From assembly GCA_009692105.1 (NCBI GenBank), contig SHZS01000006.1, positions 1 to 56,517 of the forward strand: a stretch of DNA of 56,517 bases, read 5' to 3'. Position 1 is the first letter of the stretch. Each line of letters begins with the position of its first letter. Positions 41,078 to 49,686 of the stretch are shown here, in pieces. Under the pieces are notes generated by a model. It was not told the origin of the DNA, searched no databases, and was given only the letters and a program-made list of their open reading frames with translations. The stretch is from Gemmatimonadota bacterium (GTDB lineage Bacteria; Gemmatimonadota; Gemmatimonadetes; Longimicrobiales; Gaopeijiaceae). The position numbers and the translations under genes were made by a program.

Positions 41078-42193
41078 TCACGATCCCGGGAGGCCGAACG
41101 CAACGCTGCGCACCGTGAGGTTCGCGATGCGCAAGCGGTCGGGCTCCACCCCGATGCCGGCTCCCGCGGGAGGCCCCATCCGCCCCCCCTCCATCTCGAA
41201 CTCGGGGTGCACGATGTCCCGATCCCAGTAGCGGCGGGACTCGGAGACGTCGCCCGGGAGCGCGAAGCCGGGAAGGGTAGCGAGGGCGATGTTGTGGGCG
41301 CGGCCGATCCCCGTCTCGAGCATCCCCCCACACCAGACGGGGATCCCCGCGGCGCGACAGAGGTCGTGGATCTCTCGGGCGGGGCCGTGCCCGCCGACGC
41401 GCCCCGGCTTGATGTTCACCACCCTACAGGCCTCGAGCTCGAGCGCGAGCCTCGCGTCCCCCGGAGAGCGGATGGATTCGTCGAGACAAATCGGTGTGCG
41501 GAGTCGGGACTGGAGCTGGGCATGATCGCGGAGATCCTCGTGGCCGAGCGGCTGCTCGACCATCAAGAGCCCGAGGTCATCCAACTCGCGGAGTCGTGCT
41601 TCGTCCTCGAGCGAATACCCCCCGTTCGCGTCCACGCTCAAGGGCGCGTCCGGGAACCGGTCGCATACCGCCCGCATCATCGCGACGTCCCGCCCAGGCG
41701 CGATCTTGAGCTTAATTCGGGTATATCCTCGGGAGAGGTACTCCTCGACCCGTCGGAGGAGGGCGTCGTCGTCGGGCTCGAGCCCGAGGCTCACGCCCAC
41801 GGGAACCGCTTTCCCCGAGCCCCCGAGGAGCTCCCAAAGGGGAACGCCCAGTTCCTTGGCTTGAAGATCCCACATGGCCATCTCAACGGTCGCCTTCGCC
41901 ATGGGATGGCCGCGCACCCAACGGACGGGACCGAGGATTTCGTCGGGCGCTAGGATCTCCCGGCCCGGAAGCCCGGGGAGGACGAAGCGGGACAACATCT
42001 CCCAGGCAGTATCGGTGGTCTCGTACGTGTACGAGGGGTCCTCACCCGCCACGCACTCTCCCCACCCCTCCTCCCCGTCCTCCCCCACCACGCGGACCAG
42101 GAGCACGCGGCGCTCCTTTCGCACTCCCGCTCCGCTCCGGAACTCCTCCCTCATCGGCAGCTGGATCTCGGAGAGCTCAACCCCGCGGATCAT
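41078..42193 (-). CDS. Enolase-superfamily OSBS / N-succinylamino acid racemase
   Basis: 371 aa from the ATG at 42193; a GTG at 42220 would add 9 residues. The catalytic Lys pair is in 'YTRIKLKIAPGRD', metal ligands are the Asp in 'PLSVDANGGYSLEDEARL', Glu in 'LLMVEQPLGHEDL' and Asp in 'TPICLDESIRSPGDARLA', and the second catalytic Lys is in 'CRVVNIKPGRVGGHGP'. This is the MenC/NSAR group: it can make o-succinylbenzoate for menaquinone, racemise N-succinylamino acids, or both. The neighbour upstream is an M20 peptidase rather than men genes, which favours N-acylamino acid racemisation (inference). Confidence 0.87.
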   Translation of the reverse strand: MIRGVELSEIQLPMREEFRSGAGVRKERRVLLVRVVGEDGEEGWGECVAGEDPSYTYETTDTAWEMLSRFVLPGLPGREILAPDEILGPVRWVRGHPMAKATVEMAMWDLQAKELGVPLWELLGGSGKAVPVGVSLGLEPDDDALLRRVEEYLSRGYTRIKLKIAPGRDVAMMRAVCDRFPDAPLSVDANGGYSLEDEARLRELDDLGLLMVEQPLGHEDLRDHAQLQSRLRTPICLDESIRSPGDARLALELEACRVVNIKPGRVGGHGPAREIHDLCRAAGIPVWCGGMLETGIGRAHNIALATLPGFALPGDVSESRRYWDRDIVHPEFEMEGGRMGPPAGAGIGVEPDRLRIANLTVRSVAFGLPGS

Positions 42194-42232
42194 GCGCCTC
42201 TCACCGCCCCGTTCCCTCACGTCTAGGATCCA

Positions 42233-43459
42233 TCACAGTGTGGAGAAGAGGGCAGCGTAGAGTGCGATGCGAAAGGGAAGGTCCGCGATGAGGAGGTGCT
42301 CCTCCAGCGTGTGCGCGCCGCCGCCCTCGATCCCCAAGCCGTCCGCGACGGGACATCCGACTCCCGACAGGATTTGGGCGTCGCTCGCACCACCCGTCGC
42401 TCCGGCGCCGAGGGATCTCCCGAGGGCGGCGGCCTCCTCCCGAATCGCCGCGACGAGCCCCGCGTTCCGTTCGTTGGGCTCGAGCGCCCCACGGTCCACA
42501 CCGCCTTCGACCTCGATCTCACACCTTCCGTCTTCTGACCGGATTTCCCGGATCCACCGGTCCACGCGACGACCATCGTCCTCCGTCCAGAAGCGCACGT
42601 CGAGCTCCGCCCACGCATCCCCCGCCACGACGTTCACCGCCGAGCCGCCCCGAATGAGCCCCACACTCACCGTGGTGCCCTCCAGCGAATTGGCGGCCTC
42701 GAGCGCACGAACGACGACGCGGGTCAGCTCATGGATCGCGTTCGCCCCTCGTTCCGGATCGACGCCCGCATGTGCCGCGCGGCCCTTCACGTGGAGCGCG
42801 TACCGGGCGACCCCCTTCCGGCGCACCTTCATCGCGCCTCCCGGGAGGGGCGGCTCGAGGACGAGGGCCCCGCGGGCCTGCCGCCCTTCGGCCTCCAGAT
42901 GCGGCCTTGAGTGGAGGGCACCGACCTCTTCGTCACAGCTGACAAACCATCTCATGGGGCGGGGCGAACGGCCCTCGATCGCGAGAAGGTCGAGCGCGCC
43001 AACCGCCGCCGCCCAACTCCCCTTCATGTCGTAGATGCCGGGTCCACATAGCCGATCGTCCTCCCGGCGGAAGGGGCACCGGTCAAGCGTGCCCCTGGGA
43101 TGGACGGTGTCGAGGTGTCCGACTACGAGGAGCGGGTGTGCCGCCAGCTCTCCGTCTTCCGGCGAGCCGAAGTCCACAGCGCCGAAGTCCGCCAGCAGAT
43201 GCTGGCCGTACCCAGGCGCGGGGATCCTCGACACCCTCCCCCCCCGCCGCCCGGCCTCGTCGGCCAGGACGGATGTTGCCGCGAGGAGGCCGGCCTCGTC
43301 CCGTGAGGGGGATTCGACGCCGACCAGCCGCCCCAGGATCTCGGTCACGGAGGGCATGAGGCCCTTCGCTCCATCGAGTCGACCGGAGGCCGCGGAGGTC
43401 GATGGCGAGCCGCCGGCATCCGTTCCTTCCTCGCTTTCCCTTCCGTCCCGGCCGCTCAT
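42233..43459 (-). CDS. M20 family metallopeptidase / N-acyl amino acid hydrolase-like
   Basis: 408 aa from the ATG at 43459, 10 bases after glcF; an ATG at 43357 would remove a low-complexity 34-residue extension. Metal ligands: His and Asp in 'LLVVGHLDTVHPRGTLDRCP', Asp in 'LCGPGIYDMKGSWAAAV', Glu pair in 'FVSCDEEVGALHSRPH', Glu in 'GALVLEPPLPGG' and the final His in 'GIEGGGAHTLEEHLLIA'. A dimerisation domain lies around 'VKGRAAHAGVDPERGANAIH'. It resembles the glutamate carboxypeptidase (CPG2)-like branch. With the following NSAR-type enolase it could form an N-succinylamino acid deacylation pathway. Substrate is not certain. Confidence 0.88.
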   Translation of the reverse strand: MSGRDGRESEEGTDAGGSPSTSAASGRLDGAKGLMPSVTEILGRLVGVESPSRDEAGLLAATSVLADEAGRRGGRVSRIPAPGYGQHLLADFGAVDFGSPEDGELAAHPLLVVGHLDTVHPRGTLDRCPFRREDDRLCGPGIYDMKGSWAAAVGALDLLAIEGRSPRPMRWFVSCDEEVGALHSRPHLEAEGRQARGALVLEPPLPGGAMKVRRKGVARYALHVKGRAAHAGVDPERGANAIHELTRVVVRALEAANSLEGTTVSVGLIRGGSAVNVVAGDAWAELDVRFWTEDDGRRVDRWIREIRSEDGRCEIEVEGGVDRGALEPNERNAGLVAAIREEAAALGRSLGAGATGGASDAQILSGVGCPVADGLGIEGGGAHTLEEHLLIADLPFRIALYAALFSTL

Positions 43460-43469
43460 CTGGGGCCGC

Positions 43470-44933
43470 TCATCCTGCGTAGAACCCCGCCCTCCGGTAG
43501 CTCTCGTCCAGGATCTCGACCGGGTGGGCGATCTGCATCCCGGAACCCTTCATCCGGAGCCCGGCGCCGATCTGCATCGCGCACCCCGGGTTCCCCGTGA
43601 CCAGGACGTCCGCGTGCGTGCCAAGGACGGCCGAAACCTTGTCGCCTCCGACCCGTCCCCCGAGATCGGGGTGGGTGATCCCGTAGATCCCCGCTCCCCC
43701 ACAGCACTCGTCCCCGTTCGGGACCGGGACAACCGTGACCTTCGGGATCGAGCCGAGGAGCTCGAGCGGGGGTGTCCTCACGCGCTGGCCATGGAGGAGG
43801 TGGCAGGGAGGATCGTAAGCAACTCGGATCGGGAGCGGGGCGCCACGGCGCGGCGACCGCCCCTCTCCAGCGAGGATCTCAGTGATGTCCCTCACCCGCC
43901 CCGAGAACCATCGCCCGGCGGCTCGATCCCGCTCATCGTCCGCCCGCCCATTCGGCCCTGAGGCGTCCTCGCTGGGCGCGTGCTCACGAGCCGAGGGCTC
44001 CGCCCCCTCCTCCAAGAGGTGGCCATACTCCCTCATCGTCGCTCCGCACCCGGCGGCATTCGCGACAATCCAATCCACGCCCGTGGCCTGGAATGCCCTC
44101 ACGTTCCGTCGGGCCATCTCCCGTGCATCGGTCAGTGCTCCCCCGTGGGCGTGGAGAGCGCCGCAGCACCCCTGCCCCGACACGGACACCACCTCCCATC
44201 CGTTCGCCCTAAGGACCCGCTCAGTCGCCCGGTTGACCCGACGGAAGAGCTGGTCCTGGATGCACCCCGTGAGGATGGCCACCCGTCCACGCTCACCGGG
44301 CCCCGGCGGCGGCGTGGTCGCCGGACTCGCCGCCATGTCGTCACGCACCGCCCTACCCGCCTCCACCCGCATCGCCGGGGGACGCCAGGGGAGCGACGCT
44401 CCGAGCATCGCCATCCCGAACCGTGCCGTCCCGAGCATTCCGCTGGATGGGAGGATCCGCACGAGAAGGGATGGAATCCGGCTCCAGCGCAGGAGGCGGC
44501 TCGTTCCCATCCAGATCGCGAAAGGAACCGGGCTCTGGATCGCCACCAGGAGTGCACGGGACAGGAAGGAGGAGGGGCGAGCATCGCGCGCCACCTCTCG
44601 AGCCCGCTCGAGGAGGAAGCCGTACTCGACGCCAGAGGGGCATACTGTCTCGCACGCCCGGCACCCCAGGCAGCGGTCGAGGTGCAGCTGGAAGGCGTCG
44701 GACGCGGGGTCCAGGCGCCCCTCCGCGACTGCGCCCATGAGGTAGAGGCGCCCGCGGGGCGAGTCGGCCTCATCATATAGCCGCACGTAGGTGGGACAGG
44801 CCGGGAGACAGAACCCGCAGTGGACGCAGTTCGAGAGTCGGTCGTGCTGAGCGGCAAGCACCAACCCCAGCTTCCCCTCTCCGCCCGTCTCTCGCCCACC
44901 CGTCACACGCCCGCCTGTCACTCGCTCCGTCAT
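43470..44933 (-). CDS. glcF: Glycolate oxidase iron-sulfur subunit
   Basis: 487 aa from the ATG at 44933, which overlaps the glcE stop (ATGA); the open frame continues upstream inside glcE in another frame. Two ferredoxin-like [4Fe-4S] motifs are present, 'NCVHCGFCLPACPTYVRLYD' and 'RCLGCRACETVCPSGVEYG'. Two CCG domains follow, 'VSGQGCCGALHAHGG' and 'NGDECCGGAGIYGITHPD', as in GlcF and heterodisulfide-reductase D-type subunits. It passes electrons from the flavin subunits to the quinone pool. The first ~16 residues are three degenerate five-codon repeats (VTGGR-VTGGR-ETGGE). Confidence 0.94.
   Translation of the reverse strand: MTERVTGGRVTGGRETGGEGKLGLVLAAQHDRLSNCVHCGFCLPACPTYVRLYDEADSPRGRLYLMGAVAEGRLDPASDAFQLHLDRCLGCRACETVCPSGVEYGFLLERAREVARDARPSSFLSRALLVAIQSPVPFAIWMGTSRLLRWSRIPSLLVRILPSSGMLGTARFGMAMLGASLPWRPPAMRVEAGRAVRDDMAASPATTPPPGPGERGRVAILTGCIQDQLFRRVNRATERVLRANGWEVVSVSGQGCCGALHAHGGALTDAREMARRNVRAFQATGVDWIVANAAGCGATMREYGHLLEEGAEPSAREHAPSEDASGPNGRADDERDRAAGRWFSGRVRDITEILAGEGRSPRRGAPLPIRVAYDPPCHLLHGQRVRTPPLELLGSIPKVTVVPVPNGDECCGGAGIYGITHPDLGGRVGGDKVSAVLGTHADVLVTGNPGCAMQIGAGLRMKGSGMQIAHPVEILDESYRRAGFYAG
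44877..44921 (-). repeat. Three degenerate 15-bp units at the glcF N-terminus
   Basis: On the minus strand GTGACAGGCGGGCGT, GTGACGGGTGGGCGA and GAGACGGGCGGAGAG follow each other, encoding VTGGR, VTGGR and ETGGE just after the start codon of glcF. Confidence 0.8.
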
Positions 44934-46252
44934 CCGGCCCCCTCGACGAGCCCGTCCCGCCAGGCATCCGGAAGAATCCCACCCGGGTCGAACCCGCTCA
45001 CGATCCGAGACCGGAGCCGGCCGACTGCCGTGGGGGCCTCGGCGGCCTCGGGCGTGCGCCCCCGCGCGCCAATGGGCGTCCCGCTTTCCCACGCGGAGCC
45101 CCAGGCGGAGCCGAGGAGCCGCAGCGTGCCCCCGACCGATTCGAGGGGTGCCCGAAGAGCCGTGACGGCTTCCGTTCGGGCCCCCTCCCCTCCCCCTTGG
45201 GCAAGGGTCCCGCGGAAGGTCCCGGAGAGAAGGTGGAGCGCGAGTCTTTCCACGGGGAGGGAAGCCAGCGGCGGGAGGAGCGCTCGACCCCGGCTCGCGA
45301 GAGCGTGGAGGCGGAACGAAAGCGGTCCGGTCCCGTCGCCCTCCGACAACACGCGCGCTGCCGTCCGGGATTTCTCTCCCTTTAGCTCCCGGAGCGGGTG
45401 CCCGATCCTCTCCATGAACACTTCGAACATACGCTCCACCGCCACTTTCGATCCCGTGAGTCTGACCACGACTCTGTACCCGGAGTCGTCCAGGGGAGGG
45501 GCCCACCGCCCCCCGATGAGCTCGGCTGCCGTGAGAGGAAGGGGCAGGGTCGCCAGCGCGCGGCCCGCATCCCACGCCTCCGTGAGCTTCTCCCAGGACC
45601 ACACGAGCGTCCGGTCCTCCTCGGGCTTCGGGTAGAGCCGGAAGATCACCTCGGTGATCACTCCGATCGCTCCCCCGCTCCCTGCCGCGAGTCGCACGAG
45701 GTCGAACCCGGCCACGTTCTTCACGACCCTGCCACCGAGGGACAAGATCCGGCCTTCACCGTCCACCAGCGTGAGCCCGAGGATCTGGTCTCGGGGTCGG
45801 CCGTACTGGATCTGGAGAGGCCCCGCAGTTCCCGTGGCGACGATCCCCCCGACGGTGACGCCCGCGCCCCCGGGGGGATCGAGGGCAAGCCACTGTCCCG
45901 CGGGGGCCACCCCATCCTGGAGGGCCGCGAGGGAGAGACCGGCCCGCACACGGCACATGAGGTCGGCGGGCTCGTGCTCGAGAAGCTCGGACATCGCGAG
46001 CGTCGAGAGGACGAGGTCCAGCCCTCGGCCATCGGGCTCCGCGCCGTTCATCCACCCTGCGATCCCCGCCCCGAGAGGAAGGACGCGCCACCGCCGCTCC
46101 CGCGCGACCCGTAGCAGGGCGGACGTTTCCTCGTCGGACCGGGGGCGCGCCGTGACGGACGCTCCGACAAGGCTCGCACCATCTGTACCCAACACGTCCC
46201 GGACCTGGCTCAGCACGGCGCCCGGATCCGCCGAGGCACGGAGCGTTCTCAC
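44930..46252 (-). CDS. glcE: Glycolate oxidase FAD-binding subunit
   Basis: 440 aa from a GTG overlapping the glcD stop (GTGA). The FAD-binding type 4 core is seen in 'WRVLPLGAGIAGWMNGAEPD', 'ALDPPGGAGVTVGGIVATGT' and 'GGRVVKNVAGFDLVRLAAGS', followed by 'GAIGVITEVIFRLYPKPEED'. GlcE is a shorter homologue of GlcD and lacks the C-terminal FAD-oxidase extension. The C-terminal ~150 residues are more divergent and Arg/Ala-rich. It acts in the GlcDEF complex that oxidises glycolate to glyoxylate. Confidence 0.92.
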   Translation of the reverse strand: MRTLRASADPGAVLSQVRDVLGTDGASLVGASVTARPRSDEETSALLRVARERRWRVLPLGAGIAGWMNGAEPDGRGLDLVLSTLAMSELLEHEPADLMCRVRAGLSLAALQDGVAPAGQWLALDPPGGAGVTVGGIVATGTAGPLQIQYGRPRDQILGLTLVDGEGRILSLGGRVVKNVAGFDLVRLAAGSGGAIGVITEVIFRLYPKPEEDRTLVWSWEKLTEAWDAGRALATLPLPLTAAELIGGRWAPPLDDSGYRVVVRLTGSKVAVERMFEVFMERIGHPLRELKGEKSRTAARVLSEGDGTGPLSFRLHALASRGRALLPPLASLPVERLALHLLSGTFRGTLAQGGGEGARTEAVTALRAPLESVGGTLRLLGSAWGSAWESGTPIGARGRTPEAAEAPTAVGRLRSRIVSGFDPGGILPDAWRDGLVEGAG

Positions 46253-47715
46253 GTCCCTCTCCCAACCTCAGCACCGCGCGCCCCGGCTCCGGACCGAGGG
46301 CCATACCCATCAGGGAGCACCTTCCCGGGGTTCGATCGCCCGAGCGGGTCGAACGCCTCCTTCAGCCGAGCCATCGCTCGGAGAACCTCGTGTGAGCACA
46401 CCAGCGGCATGTGCGCCCGCTTGTCGAACCCTACGCCGTGCTCACCCGTGATCGTCCCGCCCGCCCGGATGCAGACCTCCATGATCTCCTTCGATGCCGC
46501 CTCGACCTTCTTGACCTGGTCGGGATCGCGCCGGTCGAAGAGGAGATTCGGATGAAGGTTCCCGTCGCCCGCATGGAAGACGTTCGCGACCAGGATCCCG
46601 TGCCGTCTCCCGATCTCGCCCACCTGCCGAAGCACCTCTGGGAGGCGTGTCCGTGGCACGGTAGCGTCCTGCACGAGGAGGTCGGGGGCCAATCGTCCCA
46701 TCGCGCCGAATGCCTTCTTCCGGCCCCTCCACAACGCGAGCCGCTCCTCGGCGTTCGTTGCGATCCGCACTTCCCGCGCGCCGGCGGAGAGGCAGCACGC
46801 ACGTGCGATTGCGACTTCCGCGTCCAGCGCGGCGTCCACTCCGTCCACCTCGACCACGAGCGCCGCCCCCGCGTCGGTGGGATAGCCCGCCGCGAAGATC
46901 GACGCCTCGACCGCGCGAATCGTCTCCGAGTCTATGATCTCGAGCGCGGCAGGCAGGAGCCCGCGCGCCATGATATCCGTGACCGCCCGACCCGCCTGCT
47001 CCATCGAGTCGAAGATCCCGAGCAGGGTGCGGACCCCCTCCGACTCGGGGATCAAGGTGAGCTCAATCTCGGCCGCGATCCCGAAGCACCCCTCGGAGCC
47101 CACGAAGGCTCCCACGAGATCGAGCCCCTCCGGCTCGCGCTCGAGTCCCCCGAGCTCGACAACCTCCCCATCGGGAAGCACGACGGTAAGGCCGGTCACG
47201 TACCGGTTCGTCACCCCGTACTTGAGGCAGTGGGGCCCCCCGGAGTTCTCCGCGACGTTCCCGCCCATGGTGCATGCACTCTGCGACGAGGGGTCAGGGG
47301 CGTAGATGAGGCCTTGCAGGAGCGCGGCGCGGGTGAGATCCGAGTTCACCACCCCTGGCTGCACCCGGGCTCGTCGGTTCTCGGAGTCGAGCTCGAGGAT
47401 CCGGTTCATCCGCGCCGTGCCGACGAGCACCGAGCCACCCACGGCGAGCGCGCCCCCGCTCAGGCCCGTTCCAGCCCCTCGGGGAACGAAGGCCCGCCCT
47501 TCCGCATGGAGGAGTGCGAGCACCAAGCTCACCTCCTCGGTCGTCCGGGGCAGCACGACTGCGGACGGTGGATGCCGATACTGTGTGAGAGCGTCGGACT
47601 CGTAGACCAGGAGCTGGTCCGGGTCTATGAACAGCCCCTCGGCGCCGACGACTGAGCGGATCCGCCGGACCAGGGACTGATCCAGAGGGGGAGCGGAGGC
47701 CGCGACGGAGGTCAC
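46249..47715 (-). CDS. glcD: Glycolate oxidase FAD-linked subunit
   Basis: 488 aa from a GTG at 47715. The FAD-binding 4 domain has 'GRAFVPRGAGTGLSGGALAV', 'SQSACTMGGNVAENSGGPHC' and 'LVGAFVGSEGCFGIAAEIEL'. The FAD-oxidase C-terminal domain ends with 'VCIRAGGTITGEHGVGFDKR'. This is the catalytic subunit that oxidises glycolate (or lactate) and transfers electrons through GlcE/GlcF. First of the overlapping glcDEF unit on the minus strand; the GAF gene precedes it by 74 bases. Confidence 0.95.
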   Translation of the reverse strand: MTSVAASAPPLDQSLVRRIRSVVGAEGLFIDPDQLLVYESDALTQYRHPPSAVVLPRTTEEVSLVLALLHAEGRAFVPRGAGTGLSGGALAVGGSVLVGTARMNRILELDSENRRARVQPGVVNSDLTRAALLQGLIYAPDPSSQSACTMGGNVAENSGGPHCLKYGVTNRYVTGLTVVLPDGEVVELGGLEREPEGLDLVGAFVGSEGCFGIAAEIELTLIPESEGVRTLLGIFDSMEQAGRAVTDIMARGLLPAALEIIDSETIRAVEASIFAAGYPTDAGAALVVEVDGVDAALDAEVAIARACCLSAGAREVRIATNAEERLALWRGRKKAFGAMGRLAPDLLVQDATVPRTRLPEVLRQVGEIGRRHGILVANVFHAGDGNLHPNLLFDRRDPDQVKKVEAASKEIMEVCIRAGGTITGEHGVGFDKRAHMPLVCSHEVLRAMARLKEAFDPLGRSNPGKVLPDGYGPRSGAGARGAEVGRGT

Positions 47716-47789
47716 CAGGGGGGTCGTCGAAGGGCTGCGGGGCCTCGCGCGTTACGCGCTCATCGGGCGAGCGACCGCGCGCGCGGGCG

Positions 47790-48260
47790 TCAGCGACGCT
47801 CCGCCACGATCTGCTCGGCGAGCTTGTCCGCCACCGCCTGCACGGTCGCTTCGTCCTCGGCCTTGAAGGCCGCGGCCTGCTCACTGTCGAGGTTGATCTC
47901 CCCGAAGATGTCGTCGCCAGCTCGGATCAGCACGACGAGCTCGGAGCGGACATCTGGGCTGCACGGAACGTAGTTCTCGATCGCGGCAACGTCCGGAATG
48001 TTCTGGTTGGCGCGCTTCGTGACGGCGCCGCCGCACACCCCCTGCCCCACGGGGATCTCGGCATGCTCCGAGGCCGATCCCACATAGTTATGGAGCCAGA
48101 GCGTCTGACCGTCTTCGCGAAGGAGATACGCCCCCACCCAGTCATAGCGATCATCGGAGGCGGCGATCGTCTTCACGGCCCTGCGGATCAGGGCGTCCGC
48201 GAGGTAGCCCTGGTCCCGCATCTCCTGGAGGTCCTTCACGAGCTCCTTGGCCACGATCAT
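47790..48260 (-). CDS. GAF domain protein, possibly free methionine-(R)-sulfoxide reductase-like
   Basis: 156 aa, a single GAF domain. 'YDWVGAYLLREDGQTLWLHN', 'EIPVGQGVCGGAVTKRANQN' and 'CSPDVRSELVVLIRAGDDIF' match the small soluble GAF proteins that include fRMsr. The two Cys, in GQGVCGG and PCSPDVRSE, sit where fRMsr carries redox Cys, but a third expected Cys is not clear. So it may reduce free Met-(R)-sulfoxide or simply bind a ligand. Start ATG has GGAAG upstream. Confidence 0.82.
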   Translation of the reverse strand: MIVAKELVKDLQEMRDQGYLADALIRRAVKTIAASDDRYDWVGAYLLREDGQTLWLHNYVGSASEHAEIPVGQGVCGGAVTKRANQNIPDVAAIENYVPCSPDVRSELVVLIRAGDDIFGEINLDSEQAAAFKAEDEATVQAVADKLAEQIVAERR

Positions 48261-48375
48261 CTGGTCTTCCGATCCTGTTGAGGGGGTGGCGTTGCAGCCT
48301 TCGGGAACACACAGGAATGGTTAGTTTAACCGTCCGTGGGAGACACCGTCAGGCCCCGTCGCTGGAGTGTTGCCC

Positions 48376-49323
48376 GTGTCACCTCCCGGAGATCGCGAGC
48401 GGAGCTTCCCGAGATTCGCCTGGGGAGTGCTCGGATACTCCCTCGTCGTGATCCTCTGGGGATACTTCCTTCGCATCTCGGAATCGGGCGACGGCTGCGG
48501 GACGGACTGGCCCCTCTGTCGCGGCTCCGCGATTCTCACGGGGGCGCCCTTCCCTACGTGGGTGGAGTTCGTCCACCGCATCTCGTCCGGCCTCGTCCTA
48601 CTTCTCGTCGCCGCCATGGCGATCTGGGCGTTCCGCCGCCACCCCCGGAGGCACCCGGTTCGTCGCGCGGCGGCGGCGGCGCTCCTCTTCACGGTAGGTG
48701 AGTCGGCGTTCGGGGCCATCCTCGTCGTCTTCGGGCTCGTCGCCTCGGACGTGTCCATCGCGCGGATCATGATCCGCCCGTTCCACGTCACGAACACCTT
48801 CCTCCTCATGGCGTCGCTGGGACTCACCGCGTGGTGGGCGCACCGGGGCGTGGAGCACCCGACCTCCCTCTGGGAGCCGCGTGCCCGCCCCGTGGTGTTT
48901 GCCGCGCTGGCCGTCTTCGCGCTGGCATGGACCGGCTCGTGGACCGGGCTCGCGAGCACCGCGTTTCCTGCAGAGACCCTGTCCCAGGGGATGCGGCAGT
49001 ACCTGCAGCCGGAGCACGTGCTTATCTATCTCCGGATGTTCCACCCCTTCGTGGCCCTCGCGGCGGTCTACCTCCTGCTCCGGCTGGCGGCGGCGGCGCG
49101 GCGCGGCACGCCGAGCGTGGCTGCGAAGCGGCTCTCGCTCGCCGTCGGCGGGCTGGCGCTCAGCCAACTCGTAGTCGGCCCCCTCACGATCCTACTGCTC
49201 CAGCCTGCCGCGCTCCGGCTCTTCCACCTCCTGGTCGCGGACCTCCTCTGGCTCGGGGTCGTCTTTCTGGGAGCTTCGATGCTGGAAGGACATCCGGCGG
49301 GCGACCGGGCTCTCGGCAGCTAA
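48376..49323 (+). CDS. ctaA: Heme A synthase
   Basis: 315 aa from a GTG at 48376, chosen for GGAG (48364-48367) 8 bases upstream. Eight membrane helices with the family His ligands: 'WVEFVHRISSGLVLLLVAAM', 'MIRPFHVTNTFLLMASLGL', 'LQPEHVLIYLRMFHPFVALA' and 'ALRLFHLLVADLLWLGVVFL'. The Cys pair in 'SGDGCGTDWPLCRGS' is typical of many bacterial CtaA. It oxidises heme O to heme A for A-type oxidases, so it serves the cox cluster at the left end. No ctaB is in the window. Confidence 0.93.
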   Translation: MSPPGDRERSFPRFAWGVLGYSLVVILWGYFLRISESGDGCGTDWPLCRGSAILTGAPFPTWVEFVHRISSGLVLLLVAAMAIWAFRRHPRRHPVRRAAAAALLFTVGESAFGAILVVFGLVASDVSIARIMIRPFHVTNTFLLMASLGLTAWWAHRGVEHPTSLWEPRARPVVFAALAVFALAWTGSWTGLASTAFPAETLSQGMRQYLQPEHVLIYLRMFHPFVALAAVYLLLRLAAAARRGTPSVAAKRLSLAVGGLALSQLVVGPLTILLLQPAALRLFHLLVADLLWLGVVFLGASMLEGHPAGDRALGS

Positions 49324-49404
49324 TCCCCGAGCCCGCTCGTTAGACCTGTGGCAACGGCGGCTCGCCTCTTGCACCATGTATTGATGCAAGGAGCTTCACT
49401 CGCG

Positions 49405-49435
49405 GTACTTCTCTAGGATCCGTACTTCTCTAGGA
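49405..49435. repeat. 17-bp-period tandem duplication at the antitoxin 3' end
   Basis: GTACTTCTCTAGGA occurs at 49405-49418 and 49422-49435. On the minus strand the first-read copy ends the antitoxin-like gene with a TAG created at the junction. Deleting one 17-bp unit would give an ending LLEKYRE-stop. Confidence 0.7.
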
Positions 49436-49658
49436 GATGGCGGCGGTAGTCCTCAACGTCGGCGCCACCGGCCGCGACCCCCAGCAGCCGCCTGACCGCG
49501 GGAGTCAACCTGGCGCGTCGGCCATCCTCATCCACGGGAAGGCTCGAGAGGAAGTCGTGAACCAGCTTCGAGATGCTGGTTCGGTGCAGTTCGCTATAGC
49601 GACGTCCCCGCTCAATGGCGACCCGCTCGACCGACAAGTGCAATCGTTCCTTGCCCAC
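49413..49658 (-). CDS. Orphan antitoxin-like protein (DUF6364-like)
   Basis: 81 aa from a GTG. The N-terminal part 'LHLSVERVAIERGRRYSELH' with 'RTSISKLVHDFLSSLP' fits a ribbon-helix-helix antitoxin N-terminus, and the C-terminal 'VEDYRRHLLEKYGS' is the toxin-binding tail seen in DUF6364-type antitoxins. Such genes usually precede a PIN-domain RNase toxin. Here only about 90 bases remain before ctaA and no toxin frame is visible. The 3' end is altered by a 17-bp tandem duplication (see repeat). Confidence 0.65.
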   Translation of the reverse strand: MGKERLHLSVERVAIERGRRYSELHRTSISKLVHDFLSSLPVDEDGRRARLTPAVRRLLGVAAGGADVEDYRRHLLEKYGS

Positions 49659-49686
49659 CGCTCCCCCGTCAAGAATGCCTGGAAGC

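Noticed and set aside
43470-45602. 710-aa version of GlcF
   Set aside because: The first ~220 residues are an out-of-frame reading of glcE; the ATG at 44933 overlaps the glcE stop as in the rest of the operon.
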